From: CAYGZA01 sp964354135
GTDB lineage: Bacteria; Planctomycetota; Planctomycetia; Pirellulales; Thermoguttaceae
DNA length: 10,762 nt
Direction of reading: 5' to 3'
Assembly (NCBI GenBank): GCA_964354135.1
Contig: CAYGZA010000236.1
Span: 1-10,762, forward strand
The notes under the pieces are model-generated. The model searched no databases. It had not been told where the DNA came from and worked only from the letters and a program-made list of their open reading frames with translations. Of the stretch, positions 5,999 through 10,762 are shown in pieces (position 1 is the first letter of the stretch; each line of letters starts with the position of its first letter). The position numbers were made by a program, and so were the translations under genes.

Positions 5999-6448
5999 CT
6001 ACGTCTCCCCGGTCCGTGGAGCGGCCGACGCGTGGTCCATCCCGGGGTGTACCCACCGGCTGCCGCCCTCGGCCCAGTGCTCTCGTTTCCAGATGGGGAC
6101 GACCTGCTTGATCCGGTCGATGAGCCACCGGGCGGCCTCGAAAGCCGCCTGCCGGTGAGCCGCGCTTGCGGCAATGGCGACGCTCACCTCGCCGACGGCA
6201 AGCCGCCCCAAGCGGTGAACGATCGCGCAGTCGGCCAGCGACCAGCGCGTGCGGGCCTCGGCCTCCAGCTCGGCGAGGGTCCGCTCGGCCATCGCGGAGT
6301 AGGATTCATACTCGAGGAAGAGGGTTTCACGCCCGTCGGTCATCTCTCGCACTGTGCCCAGGAACAACACGACGCCCCCGGCCGCCGGGGAGCGGACGGC
6401 GTTTACGGCCGCGGCAACGTCGATCGGTTCTTCGGTCAGTTGGATCAT
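5999..6448 (-). CDS. moaE: Molybdopterin synthase catalytic subunit
   Basis: It is the large subunit of cytosolic molybdopterin synthase. It transfers sulfur from thiocarboxylated MoaD to cPMP to make the dithiolene of molybdopterin. The 149 residues match the family length. VVLFLGTVRE (26-35), YESY (47-50), SAHRQAAFEA (96-105) and IDRIKQVVPIWKREHW (110-125) are family signatures. Lys114 and Lys121 occupy the places of the two active-site lysines of E. coli MoaE (119 and 126). I chose ATG 6448, where family similarity begins. A GTG at 6469 would add seven residues, and neither has a strong ribosome site. It follows moaD by 36 bases and precedes moaA by 4. Confidence 0.95.
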   Translation of the reverse strand: MIQLTEEPIDVAAAVNAVRSPAAGGVVLFLGTVREMTDGRETLFLEYESYSAMAERTLAELEAEARTRWSLADCAIVHRLGRLAVGEVSVAIAASAAHRQAAFEAARWLIDRIKQVVPIWKREHWAEGGSRWVHPGMDHASAAPRTGET

Positions 6449-6484
6449 GGCTGGCTCTGTCGCGGGCACCCGCTACGGTCCATT

Positions 6485-6730
6485 CTATCCGCCGCTGACG
6501 GGAGGAATACAGGCAATCTCGGCCCCGGCGGGGACGAGCGCATCGTCGGCGGCGTACCGGGCGTCCAAAGCGAACGTCATCTGCCCGAGAAACCCCGAGA
6601 GTTGGGGGACGCGGGCGGCCAACTCGCGGCGCAACCGGGCAATCGTCGCCCCCTCGGGCAATTCGATCTCGATCACGTCCCGGCCGGCAGCCTGCTTGGC
6701 CACGGCAAAGAGCCTTACGCGAACCTTCAC
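6485..6730 (-). CDS. moaD: Molybdopterin synthase sulfur-carrier subunit
   Basis: It is a ubiquitin-like sulfur carrier whose C-terminal glycine becomes a thiocarboxylate and donates sulfur in MoaE-bound molybdopterin synthesis. The 81 residues equal the typical MoaD length. It starts VKVRVRLFAVAKQAAG, carries the usual LPEGATIARLRREL segment (24-37), and ends IPPVSGG with the essential terminal Gly-Gly. Start GTG 6730 overlaps the stop of the upstream dehydrogenase gene by four bases (GTGA), and AAAGGAG lies 11 bases before it, so the two genes should be translationally coupled. Read-through of the frame further upstream is an artefact of the overlap. No moeB or other activating enzyme is in the window. 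Confidence 0.95.
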   Translation of the reverse strand: MKVRVRLFAVAKQAAGRDVIEIELPEGATIARLRRELAARVPQLSGFLGQMTFALDARYAADDALVPAGAEIACIPPVSGG

Positions 6731-9702
6731 GTGACGATCCGCTCCTTTCCCGGGGCCGTGAGCAGGTCCGCGGCTTGGGGCATCAGGCCGTAGGCCAGCG
6801 CAAACAGCTTCAGCGGATGGAGGGCCGGCTTGTTGGTCCCCTGCTCCATTTGGATCTTGCAGGTGCTGCACTCGGTCGTTCCCGCGTGGATGTTCGGGTC
6901 GCGAAGGCGGCTGATCATTCCCCAGCCGACGCGGAGGCTGGTGCGGTAGTTCCGCTGCAGCAGGCCGAACGTCCCCGCCATGCCCGAGCACCCCTCCTCA
7001 ATGCGGAAGACCGTCAGGCCGGGGATCAGCCGCAGGAGATTCTCGCCGGGAGAGCCGACCTGGAGGGCCTTCAGACGGCAAGGCATGTGATAGCCCAGTG
7101 CCGCGGAGATCGGATTCAGGTCGAGCTGCAGCGTCCCCAAGGTGTGCATCTTCCAGAGGTAGGTGCAGGCCTCCGACGTGTTCTCGGCGACCAGGCGGGA
7201 GTCTTCGTCGTCCAGCAGGCTGGGATACTCGCGGACCAGGCACAGCGTCGCGGCCGGCTCCGTGGTCACCACGTGGTAGCCCTGGCGCACCGCGTCGGCC
7301 AGGATGGCCACGTTGTGCCGGGCCAGCTTTCGCGCCCGGTGCAAGGCCCCGCAAGAGATGGCGGGCACCCCGGCCTGTTTTTGCTCCGGCGGCACGTAAA
7401 CGGCCACGCCGTTGTGCTCCAGCACCGACACCAGGGCCTGTGCCAGTTGGGGATCGAAGTAATTGGCGTAGGTGTCGAGGAAGTAGACGACCTTGTGGCC
7501 GGCCCGCTTGGTCGGCCGGGTCAGCCGCCGCCGCGCCGCCCGGCGAATGAAACTCCGCCGCGCCAAGAGCGGCAGTCTGCGGCCCTGGGCGATTCCCAGC
7601 GTCTTTTCCAAGAGCCAGCGCATCTGGCGATTTCCGATCGCCCAGTTCACCAGGTACCGGATCCGCGATCCCAAGACCGCCAGCAGATCGATCCGGGTCA
7701 TCGCCCAGTCGGAAAACGCCAGCCCGTGGGCCGCCACGTAGGCCCCTTTGCCCTCCAGCATCAGCTTGGGAATATCGACCTTGGCGGGGCATTCCATGGC
7801 GCACATGTGGCAATTGAAGCAGAGGTCGGCCACCGCCTTGAACTCATCGCTGGTCAGGCTGCCCAGCGCCATCTGCCCGGTGATCACGCCGCGGAGCAGG
7901 TTGGCCTTCGCGCGGGGCGAGGCCTCTTCGCTGGGGAGGATGCGGAAGATGGGGCACATCCGCACGCCCGCCGCCTGGGAACGGCACTCGCCGCACCCGT
8001 TGCAGGTGCGGACCACTTCGGCCACCTGCACCGGGTTCCAGTTCAACTGGAGCTCGATCAGGTTCCGCAACGGCGGCCGGTCGTTCGGTTCCGCGGGGCC
8101 GGGCAATTCCGCGGGCAGGGAGACGACCGGCCGCAAGTTGGCGGTGATCGGGGCCGGGTCGTCGGCAACCACTTTTCCCGGATTGAAGATGTTCTGCGGG
8201 TCGAAGACCCGTTTGACCTCGCGCAAGAGATCGTAGAGCGGACCGTACTGGCGGCGGACGAACGGGGTGCGGCTCAGACCGCAAGCTCGGCCGCTGCTGA
8301 TCGTGCCGCCGACGTCGAACACCTCTTCGTACAGATCCTCGGCCAGCCGCTGCGCCTTCTGGAGGTCTTCCGCGGCGGCGAGATTCAGGAACGGCTCGAT
8401 GTGCAGTTGCCCCTGGCCGGCGTGGCAGAACATCGACGCCGTGACCTGGTGCCGCTTGAGCACGTTCTGCATCCTCACGAGAAACTCGGGGAGCACTTCC
8501 GGCCCGACGGCGACGTCCTCAACCAGCGGCACCGGCCGGGTCGGACCCTTCATGCGGTAGAGCGTCGGGGTGATCTTGCGGGCCAACTGCCAGAAAAGCT
8601 CGACCTCCGCCGCGTCGAACGCCTGGCGCGTGCCGAACGCCAACTGCCGCTTCCTGTGGATCTGGTCGACCAGACGGTGCAGCCGGTCGCGGACTTCCCA
8701 CTGGCTGCCGCCGTCCAGCTCCACCAGCAGGACCGCCTCCGTTTCGCGGGGAATGAGGAGGTCGAAGCGGACCTCGTTTTCGCGGGCGAGGCCCAGGTGG
8801 CGGCGGTCCATCAGGTCGCAGGCGCTCGGCTGATGGAAAAGGACCTCCAAGACCGACCGCGACGCCTTCTCCAGGCTCTCGAACAACAAGAGCGCCACCC
8901 CGCGATGACGCGGCAAGGGCTGGGTCGCGAGCACCGCTTCGGTCACTAGCGCGAGCGTCCCTTCCGAGCCGGCCAGCAGCTTGGCCAGGTCGAGATACCC
9001 CTCGCCCAGCACGTCCGCCAGTCCATAGCCGCAGCGGTTGACCCGGCTGGTCGGCTGATGTCCGCGGATGAGCTCCTGCCCGCCGGCGAGCAAGGAGACC
9101 AGCCGGCCGATCAGCTCCCGCTTACGCGGATTGGCGTCGGCGCTGGCTCCGTTTTGCAGCGGCTCGCGGCCGGCTTCGAGGATGCTGCCGTCGGCCAGCA
9201 CCACCTCGAGCGAGACGACGTGGCGGCGGGTCGAGCCGTACTTCAGCCAGCGGCTGCCGGCGCCGTCGATGGCGATCATCCCGCCGACCGTGGAGACCCC
9301 GCTGGCCGCGTCGGGCCCGAAAACCCGGCCCGTCCGCCGCAGATTCGCATTGAGCCGCTCGAGCGATACCCCCGGCTGCACGCGAACCGTCTCCGCGTCG
9401 ATGTACTTCACGCGGGCGAGCCCCCGCGTGAAATCGACGATCAACCCGGGGCCGAGCGACTCCCCCGCCGATCCGGTTCCTGCGCCGCGGGCGTGAATGG
9501 GAATGTGCTTCTCGGCCGCATAGCGGACGCAGGCCGCTACGTCGGCCGCGGAGCGCGGCCGCACCACGCCCAGCGGCTTGATCTCGTAAATGCTCGCGTC
9601 GCTGGCGTAGAGCTGCACAAAGACGTCGTCGCAGCGGACCTCGCCCGCGATCAGTCCGCGCAAGTCATCCTGGATCCGTTCGCGCTGCTGATCCAACGCC
9701 AT
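6727..9702 (-). CDS. FAD-linked and Fe-S D-2-hydroxyacid dehydrogenase, YdiJ-like fusion
   Basis: This 991-residue fusion probably oxidises a D-2-hydroxy acid (2-hydroxyglutarate or lactate type) and passes electrons through Fe-S centres to a membrane acceptor. Order: FAD-binding PCMH/type 4 domain (about 40-265) with the flavin loop RGAGTGSAGES (72-82), FAD-oxidase C-terminal domain (about 270-510) with HAGQGQLH (427-434), and two ferredoxin-like motifs, CNGCGEC...CP (567-584) and CFNCHMCAMECP (628-639). Two CCG-like domains follow (about 738-830 and 870-960). No membrane segment or signal is evident. Two features are odd: the usual Glu-His-Gly motif is replaced at 471-473, and the CCG cysteines are partly lost. 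The E. coli relative YdiJ has a similar length and layout. The gene starts immediately after the folE stop and overlaps moaD by four bases. The exact substrate cannot be read from sequence. Confidence 0.93.
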   Translation of the reverse strand: MALDQQRERIQDDLRGLIAGEVRCDDVFVQLYASDASIYEIKPLGVVRPRSAADVAACVRYAAEKHIPIHARGAGTGSAGESLGPGLIVDFTRGLARVKYIDAETVRVQPGVSLERLNANLRRTGRVFGPDAASGVSTVGGMIAIDGAGSRWLKYGSTRRHVVSLEVVLADGSILEAGREPLQNGASADANPRKRELIGRLVSLLAGGQELIRGHQPTSRVNRCGYGLADVLGEGYLDLAKLLAGSEGTLALVTEAVLATQPLPRHRGVALLLFESLEKASRSVLEVLFHQPSACDLMDRRHLGLARENEVRFDLLIPRETEAVLLVELDGGSQWEVRDRLHRLVDQIHRKRQLAFGTRQAFDAAEVELFWQLARKITPTLYRMKGPTRPVPLVEDVAVGPEVLPEFLVRMQNVLKRHQVTASMFCHAGQGQLHIEPFLNLAAAEDLQKAQRLAEDLYEEVFDVGGTISSGRACGLSRTPFVRRQYGPLYDLLREVKRVFDPQNIFNPGKVVADDPAPITANLRPVVSLPAELPGPAEPNDRPPLRNLIELQLNWNPVQVAEVVRTCNGCGECRSQAAGVRMCPIFRILPSEEASPRAKANLLRGVITGQMALGSLTSDEFKAVADLCFNCHMCAMECPAKVDIPKLMLEGKGAYVAAHGLAFSDWAMTRIDLLAVLGSRIRYLVNWAIGNRQMRWLLEKTLGIAQGRRLPLLARRSFIRRAARRRLTRPTKRAGHKVVYFLDTYANYFDPQLAQALVSVLEHNGVAVYVPPEQKQAGVPAISCGALHRARKLARHNVAILADAVRQGYHVVTTEPAATLCLVREYPSLLDDEDSRLVAENTSEACTYLWKMHTLGTLQLDLNPISAALGYHMPCRLKALQVGSPGENLLRLIPGLTVFRIEEGCSGMAGTFGLLQRNYRTSLRVGWGMISRLRDPNIHAGTTECSTCKIQMEQGTNKPALHPLKLFALAYGLMPQAADLLTAPGKERIVT

Positions 9703-10359
9703 TCAACGACGGTCCCCATAGATCAGCGTCATGATCTCCGCCCGGCTGGACGGATTGGAGCGAAACGCGCCTTTCATCGCCGAGGTGACGCAAACGCACC
9801 CCGGCTTGCGGACGCCGCGAACGGTCATGCAGGTGTGGACCGCCTCGATGACCACGGCCACGCCCTTGGCCCGGAGCTCCTCCATGAGCAGGCGGGCGAT
9901 GGTCTCGGTCATCCGCTCCTGGACTTGCGGCCGGCGGGCAACGCCCTCGACCACCCGGGCCAGCTTGCTCAGCCCGATCACCCGGCCGTCCGGCAGGTAC
10001 CCGATGTGCGCCTTGCCCACAAACGGCAGCAGGTGATGCTCGCAGATGCTCTCGAAGCTGATGTCGCGCACCAGCACGACCTCGTCGTACTTCTCGGCGA
10101 AGAACCTCTTCAGGTGGACACGCGGGTCCTCGTGCAGCCCGCTGAACAACTCGGCGTACATCCGGGCGACGCGGCCCGGGGTATCGCGGAGGCCCTCCCG
10201 CTCGGGGTCTTCGCCCACGGCGAGAAGGAGTTCCCGCACCGCGCGCTCCAGGCGGGCGCGATCCACGCGGCCCGATTGCTTGGGCTCCAATTCCTCCTCT
10301 TCGACCGTCAAGCTGCCGTTGACGATTTCCTGCTTCTCGGGCGACAAGGACAAGGACAT
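9703..10359 (-). CDS. folE: GTP cyclohydrolase I
   Basis: It is a cytosolic zinc enzyme that converts GTP to 7,8-dihydroneopterin triphosphate, the entry to folate and to queuosine or biopterin-type products. From ATG 10359 it has 218 residues, normal for FolE. Zinc ligands are present in ICEHHLLPF (Cys106, His109) and HTCMTVRG (Cys177). RDTPGRVARMYAE (58-70), VIGLSKLARVVEGVARRPQVQ (127-147) and the GTP-site segments match the family. A TTG at 10464 would extend the frame by 35 residues, but it sits at the predicted transcription start, so the ATG 10359 start is favoured despite a weak ribosome site. The stop TGA directly precedes the ATG of the dehydrogenase gene. This is the first gene of the folE-moa block. 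Confidence 0.96.
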   Translation of the reverse strand: MSLSLSPEKQEIVNGSLTVEEEELEPKQSGRVDRARLERAVRELLLAVGEDPEREGLRDTPGRVARMYAELFSGLHEDPRVHLKRFFAEKYDEVVLVRDISFESICEHHLLPFVGKAHIGYLPDGRVIGLSKLARVVEGVARRPQVQERMTETIARLLMEELRAKGVAVVIEAVHTCMTVRGVRKPGCVCVTSAMKGAFRSNPSSRAEIMTLIYGDRR

Positions 10360-10463
10360 CGATGGACTCGCTGTTCTATGAACCGCCAATAGGCGTTGGG
10401 TGCTTTCGGGAGGCCGAGGCCCCCGGCCGAGCGGGGCGAAGAGGCCGGACTCGTGGTCCGCCA
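10360..10463 (-). other. Leader region of folE with small hairpins
   Basis: This is the roughly 104-base leader expected from the promoter upstream of folE. It contains GGAC-N5-GTCC at its 5' end (10447-10459), GC-rich GGCC pairings in the middle, and CGCC-AATA-GGCG (plus strand, 10385-10396) about 26 bases before the start. I do not recognise a known riboswitch in it. Confidence 0.35.
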
Positions 10464-10469
10464 AGTTGA

Positions 10470-10498
10470 ATCCTAGCCCCCCACCACAGACCCGTCAA
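10470..10498 (-). promoter_or_regulatory. Sigma70-type promoter of the folE-moa block
   Basis: On the minus strand TTGACG (10493-10498) and TAGGAT (10470-10475) are separated by exactly 17 bases. Transcription would begin near 10463. No equally good promoter is visible inside the block down to 4525, which supports a single transcript. Confidence 0.72.
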
Positions 10499-10617
10499 GG
10501 CGGGGGAGCCGGCGGCTGTGCCTAGGACTTCTGCCAGAGAACGGGGCGCGGACGGGGAGGACGGGAGGGGGCGAACGGGGACATGCTACTTCTTCTGTGA
10601 GTGCCCTGGTCGGCCGC

Positions 10618-10640
10618 GGGAGCGAAGGCTCGCTTCGCCC
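10618..10640. terminator. Hairpin just past the ConA-like gene
   Basis: GCGAAG (10622-10627) and CTTCGC (10633-10638) pair around a 5-base loop, and flanking GGG/CCC extends the stem across one bulged A. It begins about 16 bases past the TGA of the upstream gene, so it probably ends that transcript or protects its 3' end. No T-tract follows on the minus strand, so the mechanism is uncertain. Confidence 0.45.
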
Positions 10641-10655
10641 ACGCAGTCCCGCGAT

Positions 10656-10762
10656 TCACGGCTTGCCCGGGGAGAGCTTGAACTGTGCAAACTCGGCGGT
10701 GAAGGGCTTGGTGGTCGCATTGAGCGCGGCCACCCCGACTTTGACTCGGGCGGGCAGATCGA
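10656..10762 (-). CDS. C-terminal fragment of a ConA-like (DUF1349/LamG-type) protein
   Basis: Only the last 34 residues are in the window, beginning DLPARVKVGVAALNATTKPF and ending with TGA at 10656-10658. The pattern of a final beta-strand pair, VKVGVAALN followed by FTAEFAQFKL, is typical of the end of concanavalin A-like domains of the DUF1349/LamG kind. In planctomycetes these occur as secreted proteins or as C-terminal domains of larger multidomain proteins. The frame is open to the window edge. What precedes this domain is unknown. Confidence 0.55.
   Translation of the reverse strand, partial: DLPARVKVGVAALNATTKPFTAEFAQFKLSPGKP

Noticed and set aside
4375..6111. Long plus-strand open frame opposite moaA and the ykgJ-type gene
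   Set aside because: It mirrors GC-rich minus-strand genes with clear motifs, is rich in Arg/Ala/Gln/Pro, shows no family signature, and runs across the gene boundaries.
6775..8949. Long plus-strand open frame opposite the dehydrogenase gene
   Set aside because: It is an antisense shadow caused by high GC third positions; it has no recognisable domain, and the opposite strand has complete flavin and Fe-S motifs.
9058..10392. Plus-strand open frame crossing folE and the start of the dehydrogenase gene
   Set aside because: It spans two well-supported genes on the other strand and contains no known motif.
10360..10463. Tetrahydrofolate riboswitch ahead of folE
   Set aside because: I could not find the conserved core of that class, and the pairings present are short.
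9703..10464. Longer folE beginning at TTG 10464
   Set aside because: The predicted transcription start is near 10463 and the extra 35 residues resemble no FolE N-terminus.

Overview
All recognisable genes in this GC-rich window lie on the minus strand, so transcription runs from high to low coordinates. The content suggests a planctomycete, probably of the Pirellulales type. The evidence is a secreted DUF1080 (3-keto-disaccharide hydrolase/ConA-like) protein at the left end, the C-terminus of a second ConA-like protein at the right end, a small lipoprotein of a type I associate with planctomycetes, and a short GC-rich dispersed repeat of a kind common in those genomes. The taxonomy is inference, because no rRNA or other phylogenetic marker was compared.

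Layout in transcriptional order: (a) 10762-10656, 3' end of a ConA-like protein, followed by a strong hairpin. (b) A good sigma70-type promoter at 10470-10498 heads a compact block: folE (GTP cyclohydrolase I), a 991-residue FAD/Fe-S D-2-hydroxyacid (YdiJ-like) dehydrogenase, moaD, moaE, moaA and a YkgJ-type cysteine-cluster protein. The first three genes abut or overlap and the next gaps are 36, 4 and 51 bases, so this looks like one operon ending at 4525. (c) A 444-base gap carries a second strong promoter, which drives an HU-family DNA-binding protein with an unusual C-terminal tail. (d) A possible 37-residue micro-ORF is joined by a TAATG overlap to a 72-residue lipoprotein. (e) pyrD (class 1B dihydroorotate dehydrogenase) and trpS (tryptophanyl-tRNA synthetase) follow, each with a copy of the same 38-base repeat just past its stop codon. 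(f) The truncated DUF1080 protein closes the window.

The central block joins two GTP-consuming pterin routes: FolE (dihydroneopterin triphosphate for folate or queuosine-type products) and MoaA plus the MoaD/MoaE molybdopterin synthase subunits (molybdenum cofactor). MoaC and the sulfur-transfer and Mo-insertion enzymes are not in view. MoaA, the dehydrogenase and possibly the YkgJ protein all depend on metal or Fe-S centres.

Most of the window is ordinary housekeeping and I see no defence system, mobile element, CRISPR array, tRNA or rRNA. The points most worth checking are altered active-site and CCG-domain motifs in the dehydrogenase, the coupled micro-ORF/lipoprotein pair, the paired 3'-end repeats, and the folE-moa linkage.
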